Shown: positions 19,885-29,017 of the stretch, piece after piece
Layout of the letters: each line of letters starts with the position of its first letter
Position numbering within the stretch: the first letter of the stretch is position 1
Origin: Flavobacterium sp. CG_23.5
GTDB taxonomy: Bacteria; Bacteroidota; Bacteroidia; Flavobacteriales; Flavobacteriaceae
Reading direction: 5' to 3'
DNA: 64,000 nt
Assembly: GCF_017875765.1 (NCBI RefSeq)
Contig: NZ_JAGGNA010000001.1
Span: 2,321,001 to 2,385,000, forward strand
Notes under the pieces: generated by a model
What the model saw: only the letters and a program-made list of their open reading frames with translations
Database searches by the model: none
What the model was told of the DNA's origin: nothing
Program-made: the position numbers and the translations under genes

Positions 19885-21201
19885 CTACAAATCAAATCCC
19901 ATTTTCACGCCTAATTTCGTAGCGATAATTTTGGTGATTCGTTGTTTTAATTCTGGTATTTTGATGTTTTCAATAACCGCATTGGTGAACGCATACATCA
20001 ACAAAGCTTTGGCTTCTTTTTGTGGAATTCCACGTTGTTGCATGTAGAACATTGCTGTTTCATCGAGTTGTCCAACGGTGCAACCGTGAGAACATTTGAC
20101 ATCATCAGCAAAAATTTCCAATTGCGGTTTGGCGTTTATAGTCGCTTTGTCGCTCAATAAAATGTTATTGCTTTTTTGGAACGCATTTGTTTTCTGTGCC
20201 TCTTTCTCCACATACACTTTTCCGTTGAAAACTCCTGTAGAACGATCCGAATAGATTCCTTTGTAATCTTGGAAACTTTCGCAATTTGGAGTCGAATGTT
20301 TCACCAAAGTATAATGATCTACGTGTTGTTTTTCGCCTATAATGGTGATTCCATTTAAAGTGCTTGTCAATCTTTCGCCAAAGTGATAGAAATTCAAGTT
20401 GTTTCTTGTCAAGTTTCCTCCAAAAGAAAAAGTATGAACTGAAACGTGACTTTCCTGTTTCTGAGAAACGTAGGTGTTATCAATTAAATTCGCTTCAAGT
20501 GTATCATTTTGTATTTTATAATAATCGACAATCGCGCGTTTTTGAGCAAAAATCTCGGTAACCGAATTGGTTAAAACCGGATTTTCATTCAAACTTTGAT
20601 GACGTTCGATAATTTGAACATGAGAATTCTCGCCAACGATTACCAAGTTTCTTGGTTGCACCATAAGCGCTGCTTCACTTCCTGTTGAGAAATACATAAT
20701 CTCGATAGGCTTGTCAGCAACTTTACTTTTGGGGATGTTGATATATGCTCCTTCATTGGCGAAAGCCGTATTCAAGGAAGTCAAACTCTCGTCTTTGTTT
20801 GCAATTTGGTTAAAATAAGTATCAATAACCATTTTGTATTTTGGTTTGTTCAATGCCGAAGACATTAAGCAAACGTCAATCCCATCGTGAGTTGTTGACG
20901 ATAAATGCGAATTGAAAACACCATCGACAAACACTACTTTATAAGTATCTACTTCGTGTAAAAAATATTTTTTTACCTGGTTAAATTCAATTGAACTTTC
21001 GTGCTTTGGAAAAACGGTAAAGTCATTTTTCAAGATGGCATTTAGCGAAGTGTATTTCCAAGCTTCGTCTTTTTTGGTTGGGAACCCTTTATCTTCAAAG
21101 TTTTTTATAGCTGATGTTCTCACATCATGCAGTTCTGAATGAACATCGATGCGCTCTTCAAAAGCCATAAAAGACGATAATAATTTTTCTTTTAAATCCA
21201 T
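19885..21201 (-). CDS. sufD: SufD, Fe-S scaffold subunit
   Basis: 438 residues. SufD joins SufB and SufC in the SufBC2D scaffold complex. The right-handed beta-helix core (about 120-370) is followed by the C-terminal CSHGCTVGQLDETAMFY segment with the conserved CxHG, and the QQRGIPQKEAKALLMYAF helix, shared with SufB. The N-terminus has KDEAWKYTSL, typical of SufD. It follows sufC with an 82-base spacer that folds into a hairpin. Confidence 0.96.
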   Translation of the reverse strand: MDLKEKLLSSFMAFEERIDVHSELHDVRTSAIKNFEDKGFPTKKDEAWKYTSLNAILKNDFTVFPKHESSIEFNQVKKYFLHEVDTYKVVFVDGVFNSHLSSTTHDGIDVCLMSSALNKPKYKMVIDTYFNQIANKDESLTSLNTAFANEGAYINIPKSKVADKPIEIMYFSTGSEAALMVQPRNLVIVGENSHVQIIERHQSLNENPVLTNSVTEIFAQKRAIVDYYKIQNDTLEANLIDNTYVSQKQESHVSVHTFSFGGNLTRNNLNFYHFGERLTSTLNGITIIGEKQHVDHYTLVKHSTPNCESFQDYKGIYSDRSTGVFNGKVYVEKEAQKTNAFQKSNNILLSDKATINAKPQLEIFADDVKCSHGCTVGQLDETAMFYMQQRGIPQKEAKALLMYAFTNAVIENIKIPELKQRITKIIATKLGVKMGFDL

Positions 21202-21211
21202 TTTCTTTATT

Positions 21212-21277
21212 GTTTAAAGTTTAAGGTTTAAATGTTTAAAGTTATCTGATGGCAACTTTAAACTTTAAACTTCAAAC
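21212..21277. repeat. Word-repeat hairpin spacer (sufC / sufD)
   Basis: The left arm (21212-21243) repeats GTTTAAA/GTTTAAG words; the right arm (21254-21277) repeats AACTTTAA. They pair as a long imperfect hairpin with a ten-base loop, exactly filling the gap inside the operon. Confidence 0.6.
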
Positions 21278-21283
21278 AAAATT

Positions 21284-22036
21284 TTAAGCTTCTTGTTCTT
21301 GTTTAATCCAGTCGTACCCTTTTTCTTCTAATTCTAATGCTAGACTTGCATCGCCGGATTTTACAATTTTTCCGTTGTACAATACGTGAACAAAATCAGG
21401 AACGATATAATCCAATAATCTTTGGTAGTGTGTGATTAGGATAATAGCATTTTTATCACTTTTCAGTTTGTTCACTCCATTGGCAACAATTCTAAGTGCG
21501 TCAATATCTAGTCCAGAATCAGTTTCATCAAGAATAGCCAATTTTGGTTCTAACATCGCCATTTGGAAAATCTCGTTACGTTTTTTCTCCCCACCAGAAA
21601 AACCTTCGTTAAGAGAACGGGACAAAAATTTTCTGTCAATTTCTAATAATTCTGATTTTTCACGAATCACTTTCAGCATTTGATTCGCAGGCATTTCCTC
21701 TAAACCTTGTGCTTTACGAGTTTCGTTTATTGCTGTTCTCATAAAGTTAGTCACAGAAACTCCTGGGATTTCCACTGGATATTGAAACGATAAGAATACG
21801 CCCTTATGTGCTCTCTCTTCGGGAGCCAATTCAGAAATATCTTCGCCTTCTAAAAGGATTTCCCCTTCGGTTACTTCGTAATTCTCATTTCCTGCAATGA
21901 TTGCTGAGAGCGTACTTTTTCCGGCACCGTTTGGTCCCATAATCGCATGAATTTCTCCCGCTTTTACTTCAAGGTTAATTCCTTTTAATATTTCTTTGTC
22001 TCCAATGGAGGCGTGTAAATTTTTTATACTTAACAT
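21284..22036 (-). CDS. sufC: SufC, ABC-type ATPase of the Suf scaffold
   Basis: 250 residues. Soluble ABC ATPase that drives SufBC2D. Walker [10 protein letters not shown] near residue 35, Q-loop [11 protein letters not shown], signature [15 protein letters not shown], Walker [13 protein letters not shown] and switch His in ITHYQRLL are all intact. [11 protein letters not shown] is specific for SufC as against transporter ATPases. A flavodoxin-like gene separates it from sufB. Confidence 0.97.
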   Translation of the reverse strand: MLSIKNLHASIGDKEILKGINLEVKAGEIHAIMGPNGAGKSTLSAIIAGNENYEVTEGEILLEGEDISELAPEERAHKGVFLSFQYPVEIPGVSVTNFMRTAINETRKAQGLEEMPANQMLKVIREKSELLEIDRKFLSRSLNEGFSGGEKKRNEIFQMAMLEPKLAILDETDSGLDIDALRIVANGVNKLKSDKNAIILITHYQRLLDYIVPDFVHVLYNGKIVKSGDASLALELEEKGYDWIKQEQEA

Positions 22037-22071
22037 GTTTTCTTTAATTTTAAAAGGATTTAAATTCTCTT

Positions 22072-22560
22072 TTATTCTAAAATACTATTTATATGTTCGT
22101 GGTCTTTTATTGTTTGATAGGATAAATGCTTTTCTCCTAAATATTTCATTCCTAAATATTCTGCGGATAATCGGAAGGGCAATTGAAAATCATAATCTAA
22201 TGTATCATCATCAGAATTTGAAATCACAAACATATTTTTACCTCTTAATTTTCGACCTAATTCTTTTTCGATTCTAATTAAATCAGAAAAGCGATCAAAA
22301 AATACTTTCATTATCCCACTCATGCTATACCAGTAAACGGGTGTTGCGAAAACCAGTGTGTCATATTTTTCAATAATTGAAGCTATTAAAGGCAAAAAAT
22401 CATCGGCTCTATTATGACTTTCATAATCATAATAGGAAATCGAATAATCTCTTAAATCAATAATATCAGCATTTATCTGTGTGGAAATTTTATCAACTAT
22501 TTTTGAAGTATTTCCATTGCTTCTGGAAGAACCGACAATAATAACTTTCTTGTTTCCCAT
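22072..22560 (-). CDS. Flavodoxin-like NAD(P)H-dependent oxidoreductase in the suf operon
   Basis: 162 residues from the start at 22560; the longer frame would overlap sufB. The N-terminus [18 protein letters not shown] is the FMN phosphate loop of the flavodoxin_2/NADPH-dependent FMN reductase fold, and [20 protein letters not shown] is the second FMN contact. Seven bases separate it from sufB and 35 from sufC, so it is co-transcribed. By its place it could deliver electrons for cluster assembly, but this is inference; a quinone reductase or stress function is equally possible. Confidence 0.85.
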   Translation of the reverse strand: MGNKKVIIVGSSRSNGNTSKIVDKISTQINADIIDLRDYSISYYDYESHNRADDFLPLIASIIEKYDTLVFATPVYWYSMSGIMKVFFDRFSDLIRIEKELGRKLRGKNMFVISNSDDDTLDYDFQLPFRLSAEYLGMKYLGEKHLSYQTIKDHEHINSILE

Positions 22561-22567
22561 ATTCAAA

Positions 22568-24016
22568 TTATCCAACGCTTCCCTCAAGAGAAATTTCTAA
22601 TAATTTTTGAGCTTCTACAGCAAATTCCATTGGCAATTTATTCAATACATCTTTACTGAAACCGTTTACGATTAAAGCAATGGCTTTTTCAGTAGGAATT
22701 CCACGTTGGTTGCAATAGAAAACTTGGTCTTCGCCAATTTTACTTGTTGTAGCCTCATGTTCTATTTTGGCTGATGGATTTTTACTTTCGATATAAGGAA
22801 AAGTATGCGCGCCACAATTATTTCCCATAAGTAACGAGTCACATTGAGAAAAGTTTCTGGCGTTATCTGCATTTGGTGAAATTCTTACTAAACCACGGTA
22901 ACTGTTTTGTGATTTTCCAGCAGAAATTCCTTTAGAAATAATAGTCGATTTAGTGTTTTTACCTAAATGGATCATTTTTGTTCCCGTATCGGCTTGTTGG
23001 AAATTATTAGTAACAGCAATCGAATAAAATTCGCCTGTTGAATTGTCTCCTTTTAATATTACGGAAGGATATTTCCAAGTAATGGCAGAACCGGTCTCTA
23101 CTTGTGTCCAAGAAATTTTTGCGTTTTTCTCGCAGATTCCTCTTTTAGTCACAAAATTGAAAACGCCACCCTTACCTTCTTTGTTTCCAGGATACCAGTT
23201 TTGAACAGTAGAATATTTGATTTCGGCATCGTCCAAAGCGATTAGTTCCACTACAGCAGCGTGCAACTGATTTTCATCACGACTTGGAGCGGTACAACCT
23301 TCTAGGTAACTTACGTAACTGCCTTCGTCAGCGATTAATAAGGTTCTCTCGAACTGTCCTGTTCCTGCTTGATTGATTCTAAAATAAGTCGAAAGTTCCA
23401 TCGGACAACGGATACCTTTTGGAATATAACAGAAAGAACCATCAGAAAAAACAGCCGAATTTAATGCGGCATAGAAATTATCTTTTTGCGGCACAACTGT
23501 TCCTAAATATTTACGAACTAATTCTGGATGTTCTTTGATAGCTTCAGAAATACTCATAAAGATAATTCCTTTTTCGCCCAATGTTTTCTTGAATGTTGTC
23601 GCTACTGAAACGGAGTCGACTACGATATCCATAGCCACATTATTCATCATTTTTTGCTCATCGACAGAGATGCCTAACTTTTTGTACATTTCTAAAAGTT
23701 CCGGATCTACATCGTCCAATGTTTTATTAGGATCTACCGCTTTTGGCGCTGAATAATAGGAGATGGCCTGAAAATCAGGTTTGGTATAATGAACATTAGC
23801 CCATTCTGGCTCGGTCATTTGCTCCCAAGCACGAAAAGCCTCCAGACGCCAATCGGTCATCCATTGTGGTTCTCCTTTTTTTTGCGAAATAGCGCGAACG
23901 ATATCTTCATTTAAACCAATAGGAAACGTTTCCGATTCTAATTCAGTGTAAAATCCGTATTCGTATTCTTTAGTTTCGAGTTCGATTTTTAAGTCGTCTT
24001 CTGTGTATTTTGACAT
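22568..24016 (-). CDS. sufB: SufB, Fe-S scaffold subunit
   Basis: 482 residues, the core subunit on which the cluster is built. Landmarks: ISYYSAPK near residue 85, [50 protein letters not shown] and [21 protein letters not shown] with the C-terminal Glu and Cys used for assembly. The full length agrees with the family. It is the second gene of the run, 79 bases after sufA, and that spacer is hairpin-forming. Confidence 0.97.
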   Translation of the reverse strand: MSKYTEDDLKIELETKEYEYGFYTELESETFPIGLNEDIVRAISQKKGEPQWMTDWRLEAFRAWEQMTEPEWANVHYTKPDFQAISYYSAPKAVDPNKTLDDVDPELLEMYKKLGISVDEQKMMNNVAMDIVVDSVSVATTFKKTLGEKGIIFMSISEAIKEHPELVRKYLGTVVPQKDNFYAALNSAVFSDGSFCYIPKGIRCPMELSTYFRINQAGTGQFERTLLIADEGSYVSYLEGCTAPSRDENQLHAAVVELIALDDAEIKYSTVQNWYPGNKEGKGGVFNFVTKRGICEKNAKISWTQVETGSAITWKYPSVILKGDNSTGEFYSIAVTNNFQQADTGTKMIHLGKNTKSTIISKGISAGKSQNSYRGLVRISPNADNARNFSQCDSLLMGNNCGAHTFPYIESKNPSAKIEHEATTSKIGEDQVFYCNQRGIPTEKAIALIVNGFSKDVLNKLPMEFAVEAQKLLEISLEGSVG

Positions 24017-24023
24017 ATTTTTT

Positions 24024-24095
24024 GTCTTAAAGTTTTAAAGTCTAAAGTTTTAAAGTCATTACAAGCCTTTCGACTTTATGACTTTCGACATTCGA
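24024..24095. repeat. Word-repeat hairpin spacer (sufA / sufB)
   Basis: The left arm (24024-24057) alternates AAAGTTTTAAAGTC words; the right arm (from 24072) alternates GACTTTATGACTTTCGAC. They pair imperfectly around a loop of about 14 bases and fill the whole gap between the two genes. Confidence 0.55.
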
Positions 24096-24425
24096 CTATA
24101 ATGAAAATGATTCTCCACAACCACAAGTTCTGTTGGCATTTGGATTATTAAAAATAAACCCTTTTCCGTTTATTCCTCCTGAGAATTCTAATATGGTCCC
24201 GGCTAAATAAAGGAAAGATTTTTTTTCAACAGCAATCGTTATATCGTTATCAACGAAGATTTTATCATCTTCGCTCTTTGTTTTATCAAATTTTAAATCA
24301 TAAGACAATCCAGAACATCCGCCGCTTTTCACGCCAACTCTAACGTAGTCGACAGCAGCATCAAAACCATCATCTTTCATAAGGTCGATGATTTTCTTTT
24401 TTGCAGTATCAGAAACTTTTATCAT
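24096..24425 (-). CDS. sufA: SufA/IscA-type Fe-S carrier
   Basis: 109 residues, A-type carrier that moves clusters from the scaffold to target enzymes. The three conserved cysteines are Cys37 in KSGGCSGLSYD and Cys101/Cys103 in TCGCGESFSL. Residues 40-100 contain the DNDITIAVEKKSFLYLAGT strand-helix pattern of the HesB fold. It is the first gene of the minus-strand suf operon, with its promoter in the divergent region facing the metallo-hydrolase gene. Confidence 0.95.
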   Translation of the reverse strand: MIKVSDTAKKKIIDLMKDDGFDAAVDYVRVGVKSGGCSGLSYDLKFDKTKSEDDKIFVDNDITIAVEKKSFLYLAGTILEFSGGINGKGFIFNNPNANRTCGCGESFSL

Positions 24426-24456
24426 ATCGTTATTTTGATTTTGTCTAAATTAACCG

Positions 24457-24464
24457 CAAAGATA
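24457..24464 (-). promoter_or_regulatory. -7 box of the suf operon
   Basis: On the minus strand the sequence reads TATCTTTG, a full match to TAnnTTTG, 31 bases before the sufA start. No IscR- or Fur-like operator was seen in the 169-base divergent region. Confidence 0.55.
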
Positions 24465-24561
24465 CTATATAAAAACCTTTTTCCATAATTGATAACATTT
24501 TTATAACCAATGTCAAAATAGAAAAAAGCTATTTGAAACGACTAAAAGCATTTGAATTCCT

Positions 24562-24569
24562 TAACTTTG
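24562..24569 (+). promoter_or_regulatory. -7 box of the metallo-hydrolase gene
   Basis: TAACTTTG fits TAnnTTTG, 25 bases before the start codon. Confidence 0.5.
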
Positions 24570-24594
24570 GAACCTGTCAAAAAACATAAAGAAC

Positions 24595-25455
24595 ATGAAA
24601 CTATATCCTATAGAAACCGGAAATTTTAAACTCGATGGTGGCGCTATGTTTGGCGTTGTACCAAAAACCATTTGGAATAAAACCAATCCTGCCGATGAAA
24701 ACAATTTAATTGACATTGCTGCCCGATGTCTATTAATTGAAGATGGAAACCAATTAATTTTGATTGATACCGGAATGGGTAACAAGCAATCCGAGAAATT
24801 TTTTGGGTATTACTCACTTTGGGGAAGCCATTCGATGGATAAATCTTTGGCGAAACATGGGTTTCATCGGGATGATATTACCGATGTTTTTATGACGCAC
24901 TTACATTTTGACCATTGTGGTGGAAGCGTGCAATGGAACGCTGATAGAACAGGATACGAACCGGCTTTTAAAAATGCTAAATTCTGGTCTAATGAAAATC
25001 ACTGGGAATGGGCTACAAAACCAAATCCGAGAGAGAAAGCGTCATTCTTGTCTGAAAATATTTTGCCGATGCAGGAAAGCGGGCAACTAAATTTTATCCA
25101 AAGACCCGAGGGCGATTTCCTTGAAAAATCAGAGTTGGGATTTGGTATTTTCTTTGCCGATGGTCATACCGAAAAACAAATGATTCCACACATTCAATAT
25201 AAGGATAAAACGATTGTTTTCTGCGCTGATTTATTGGCAACAGCCGGACACGTTCCTATTGCTTATGTGATGGGCTATGATACCAGACCTTTGTTGACCA
25301 TGCCAGAAAAAGCAAAATTTCTAAATGCCGCTGCCGAAAATAATTACTATTTATTCTTGGAACACGATGCGCATAACGAAATCATTACCGTTGAAAAAAC
25401 GGAAAAAGGGGTTAGATTGAAGGAAGTTTTCAGTTGTGAACAAATCCTAAAATAA
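24595..25455 (+). CDS. Metallo-beta-lactamase-fold hydrolase
   Basis: 286 residues, cytoplasmic, no signal peptide. The metal-binding motif is THLHFDHCGG near residue 101, with a further ligand in FFADGHTEKQ and an Asp in VFCADLLATAGH. The order and spacing match MBL-fold hydrolases of the lactonase/quorum-quenching type, but acyl-homoserine lactonase activity cannot be claimed from this. It is a single gene with its own promoter, divergent from the suf operon. Confidence 0.88.
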   Translation: MKLYPIETGNFKLDGGAMFGVVPKTIWNKTNPADENNLIDIAARCLLIEDGNQLILIDTGMGNKQSEKFFGYYSLWGSHSMDKSLAKHGFHRDDITDVFMTHLHFDHCGGSVQWNADRTGYEPAFKNAKFWSNENHWEWATKPNPREKASFLSENILPMQESGQLNFIQRPEGDFLEKSELGFGIFFADGHTEKQMIPHIQYKDKTIVFCADLLATAGHVPIAYVMGYDTRPLLTMPEKAKFLNAAAENNYYLFLEHDAHNEIITVEKTEKGVRLKEVFSCEQILK

Positions 25456-25526
25456 TATCAGTCATAAAAATTTTTGTAACAAAACAGTTTTTTTTAGACA
25501 AACACTTAAAATTTAATATAATATTC

Positions 25527-27152
25527 ATGAATAGCATTAAACCAATTTATTTATCTGCATTTGCCCTATTAGTTTTGGCAGGATGTGGCGCTTCAAAACA
25601 AGTTTCTAATTCTATGGCAAATACTAATGCCATAAGTGCCCCATTAAACATTAAAAAAAAGGCACCAATAACTGAAAACGATCTAAAACGTTGGAGTCAT
25701 TTAGATATCGTAAACGATACCATTCCGGGAATGAGCGTTGATAGAGCGTATTCTGAATTATTGAAAAATAAAAAAGGAGTAAAAGTTATCGTGGGAATTG
25801 TAGATTCAGGAGTGGATATCGAGCATCAAGATTTGAAATCTGTGGTTTGGACCAATAAAAAGGAAATTGCCGGAAACGGTATTGACGATGACAAAAACGG
25901 ATATGTTGATGATATTCACGGTTGGAATTTTCTTGGAGATATTACCAAAGAGAATTTGGAATACGAGAGAATTTTAAAGAATAAAAACTTAGTTGATGGC
26001 GTAACTTATCAGGCTGCAAAAGCATTAAATGATAAAAAAGTTGCTGATGCAGCTTCGGGGAAAACACGCTCTGAGCAAATGTTAGCAGCTCTAAAAGATG
26101 GTGATGCTACTTTGGCAAAGCATTTTGGAAAACCAGTTTACACCATGGAAGAAGTTAAAGCAATTGTTTCACAAGAACCATTAATGCAAAAAAGCAAGGC
26201 TTCAATGGAACAAATGCTTTCTTATGGCATGCCTGTAGCAGACTTGAAAATCGCAGTTCAAAAACAATTGGATGGTTTTGATGCGACTTTAAAAGGAGAC
26301 AACCTAAAAGCCGATTACAGAAAAATTGTAGGCGATAACCCAGAAGATATTACCGATACAAAATACGGAAACAATAACGTAATGGGTCCGGATAAAAATG
26401 GAATACTTCACGGAACCCATGTTGCCGGAATTGTTGCTCAAACTAGAAACAATCAATTAGGTGGGGACGGAATAGCAAATAATGTTGAAATTCTAACCGT
26501 CCGCGCTGTGCCAGATGGTGATGAATACGACAAAGATATTGCTCTTGGAATTCGTTATGCAGTTGATAATGGTGCTAAAGTAATTAACGGAAGTTTTGGG
26601 AAAAGCTTTTCACCACACAAACAATGGGTTTACGACGCTATCAAATATGCCGAGAAAAAGGATGTGTTGATTGTCCATGCAGCTGGAAATGATGCGAAAA
26701 ACATCGATACAGAGAATAATTTCCCGAACGATTCTGATGATAAAGTAACTGAATTTGCTGATAATGTAATCACAATTGGAGCATTGAATTTTGAATACGG
26801 AAACAAAGTAGTGGCGCGTTTTTCTAATTATGGAAAAATCAATGTTGACACTTTTGGACCTGGAGTGAAAATTTATGCCACCACACCAAACGATACGTAT
26901 AAATATTTACAAGGAACGTCAATGGCTTCGCCAAATGTTGCCGGAGTTGCAGCATTAATTCGTTCTTATTATCCAAAATTATCTGCAAAACAAGTAAAAC
27001 ATATTTTGATGGATTCAGGAGTAGCGATTACAGCAGATGTTATTGTTGGAGGAAAACCAAATGACACTCGATCTTTTACTGCCTTGTCTCAATCTGGAAA
27101 AATAGTAAATGCTTACAATGCGATATTGATGGCAGAAAAAATGTCTAAATAG
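25527..27152 (+). CDS. S8 (subtilisin-type) peptidase lipoprotein, copy 1
   Basis: 541 residues. Lipobox LAGC with Cys20 anchors it to the envelope. The catalytic triad is complete: Asp93 in GIVDSGVD, His295 in HGTHVAGI and Ser465 in GTSMASPN. About 200 residues lie between Asp and His, far more than in subtilisin; the insert is charged and helical (residues 135-270) and may control access. The next gene is a close tandem paralogue. Its own terminator follows 23 bases after the stop. Confidence 0.93.
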   Translation: MNSIKPIYLSAFALLVLAGCGASKQVSNSMANTNAISAPLNIKKKAPITENDLKRWSHLDIVNDTIPGMSVDRAYSELLKNKKGVKVIVGIVDSGVDIEHQDLKSVVWTNKKEIAGNGIDDDKNGYVDDIHGWNFLGDITKENLEYERILKNKNLVDGVTYQAAKALNDKKVADAASGKTRSEQMLAALKDGDATLAKHFGKPVYTMEEVKAIVSQEPLMQKSKASMEQMLSYGMPVADLKIAVQKQLDGFDATLKGDNLKADYRKIVGDNPEDITDTKYGNNNVMGPDKNGILHGTHVAGIVAQTRNNQLGGDGIANNVEILTVRAVPDGDEYDKDIALGIRYAVDNGAKVINGSFGKSFSPHKQWVYDAIKYAEKKDVLIVHAAGNDAKNIDTENNFPNDSDDKVTEFADNVITIGALNFEYGNKVVARFSNYGKINVDTFGPGVKIYATTPNDTYKYLQGTSMASPNVAGVAALIRSYYPKLSAKQVKHILMDSGVAITADVIVGGKPNDTRSFTALSQSGKIVNAYNAILMAEKMSK

Positions 27153-27174
27153 TAAATAATTTAACTTAATTGTA

Positions 27175-27210
27175 AATGGAAGGGCAAATTGTCCTTCCAT
27201 TTATTATTTT
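27175..27210 (+). terminator. Terminator of S8 copy 1
   Basis: AATGGAAGG (27175-27183) pairs with CCTTCCATT (27193-27201), followed by a T-rich run. Nearly the same hairpin follows copy 2. Confidence 0.65.
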
Positions 27211-27342
27211 GAACCAAACAACTTTTCCTCAAATTTATTTCTTTAAACAGTTGTCCGCAAATCATAATAGAGTGTTAATCTATTTAATTTTTGTAGCAAA
27301 AAAACATAATTTAGGCGCGCATTTAATTTTAAAAAATCATAA

Positions 27343-28956
27343 ATGAATCATATTAAACCTATCTACTTTTCGGCTTTTGCGCTTTTTGCATTAGTAAGTT
27401 GTAGTGCTCAAAAGAAAGTTTCTCATACTGCCGCTCCAATGACGGTAACTACTCCCCAAATAATTAAGAAAATTGCTCCTATTAGTGAAAACGATTTGAA
27501 ACGATGGAGTCATTTAGATTTGGTAAAAGATACTATCCCAGGAATGAGCGTTGATAAAGCGTATGCTGAATTATTGAAAGGTAAAAAAGGCACTAAAGTC
27601 ATTGTAGGAATTGTTGATTCGGGTGTAGATATTGACCATGAAGATCTTAAATCGGTAATTTGGACCAACGCAAAAGAAATTTCTGGCAACGGAATTGATG
27701 ATGACAAAAATGGGTTTATCGATGATATTCACGGGTGGAATTTCCTTGGCGATTCCGGATTTGAAAATTTGGAAATGACTAGAATGCTGAAAAAAGCAGA
27801 CGATGGATCTGTGGCTTATAAAGCAGCTAAAGCGGATTACGAAGATAAATACAAAAAAGCATTAGAAGGAAAGCAACAAGTGGACTTTCTAATGAGCACA
27901 AATAAATCTATTCAGACTTATTTGAAGAAGGACAATTACACGTTAGACGAATTGAAAGCAATTGTCACTTCTGACGATAAATTGAATAGAAGTAAAACGA
28001 TTATGACTAGTGTTATTGCACAAGGAGGTCCAAATTTCAACGCAGACATCGAAGAATATAGAAAATATATCTATGACCAATTGAATTACAATTTGAACAA
28101 AGAATTCAATGGAAGAAAAGTGGTTGGCGATAATCCGGATGACATCAAAGACACTAAATACGGAAATAACATTGTGTATGGACCGGATAAAGAAGAAGCA
28201 ATGCATGGAACGCACGTTGCCGGAATCATAGCCCAAGTTAGAAATAACAATATCGGTGGAGACGGAATTGCAAATAATGTGGAAATTATGTCCGTAAGAG
28301 CCGTTCCTAATGGTGATGAGTATGATAAAGATATTGCTTTGGCAATAAGATATGCCGTAGATAATGGAGCAAAAGTAATCAATGGAAGTTTTGGAAAAAG
28401 TTATTCTCCACACAAGCAATGGGTATTTGATGCAATAAAATATGCGGAAAAGAAAGACGTTTTATTTGTACATGCGTCAGGAAACGATGGAAATGATATT
28501 GATGTAGCGAAAAACATCAATTTTCCAAATGATTCAGAAGACAATAAAATAGAATTTGCGAGTAATGTCCTTACTGTTGGGGCATTGAATGATGTTTACG
28601 GACAAACGGTGGTTGCGCCATTTTCTAATTATGGAACTATTAATGTAGATGTATATGCTCCAGGAATGGAAATTTATGCTTCTGTTCCAAATAATAAATA
28701 CAAATACGAACAAGGAACTTCTATGGCTTCGCCAAATGCAGCCGGAGTTGCAGCATTAGTTCGGTCCTATTATCCAAAATTATCTGCAAAGCAAGTGAAA
28801 CAAATCCTAATGGATTCTGGAACACCACTTCCGGCGTCAGTAGAATTAGGGGAAAATAATGAAAAAAAATCGGCAACTGATACTTCAAAATCAGGAAAAA
28901 TGATCAACGCCTACAATGCTTTGATTCTTGCAGAAACATTATCTAAAAGCATTTAA
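27343..28956 (+). CDS. S8 (subtilisin-type) peptidase lipoprotein, copy 2
   Basis: 537 residues, tandem paralogue of the preceding gene. It has the same plan: lipobox VSC near residue 20, Asp in GIVDSGVDI, a long helical insert, His in HGTHVAGI and Ser in GTSMASPN. The ends of the two proteins are very similar (RWSHLD, TIPGMSVD, SYYPKLSAKQVK), while the insert has diverged strongly (EYRKYIYDQLNYNLNKEF here), as if the two had specialised. The leaders of both genes share a TTTTTGTA segment. Confidence 0.93.
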   Translation: MNHIKPIYFSAFALFALVSCSAQKKVSHTAAPMTVTTPQIIKKIAPISENDLKRWSHLDLVKDTIPGMSVDKAYAELLKGKKGTKVIVGIVDSGVDIDHEDLKSVIWTNAKEISGNGIDDDKNGFIDDIHGWNFLGDSGFENLEMTRMLKKADDGSVAYKAAKADYEDKYKKALEGKQQVDFLMSTNKSIQTYLKKDNYTLDELKAIVTSDDKLNRSKTIMTSVIAQGGPNFNADIEEYRKYIYDQLNYNLNKEFNGRKVVGDNPDDIKDTKYGNNIVYGPDKEEAMHGTHVAGIIAQVRNNNIGGDGIANNVEIMSVRAVPNGDEYDKDIALAIRYAVDNGAKVINGSFGKSYSPHKQWVFDAIKYAEKKDVLFVHASGNDGNDIDVAKNINFPNDSEDNKIEFASNVLTVGALNDVYGQTVVAPFSNYGTINVDVYAPGMEIYASVPNNKYKYEQGTSMASPNAAGVAALVRSYYPKLSAKQVKQILMDSGTPLPASVELGENNEKKSATDTSKSGKMINAYNALILAETLSKSI

Positions 28957-28977
28957 AATAAATTAATTTACTAATCC

Positions 28978-29010
28978 AATGGAAGGGCACAATGTTCTTC
29001 CATTTTTTAT
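28978..29010 (+). terminator. Terminator of S8 copy 2
   Basis: AATGGAAG (28978-28985) pairs with CTTCCATT (28997-29004), then a T tract. It ends only eight bases before the next start codon, so it probably attenuates rather than isolates the M1 gene. Confidence 0.55.
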
Positions 29011-29017
29011 TACAAAA

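Noticed and set aside
24426..24594. Riboswitch or IscR operator upstream of suf
   Set aside because: No conserved riboswitch core or clear palindromic operator was seen; only -7 boxes on both strands are supported.
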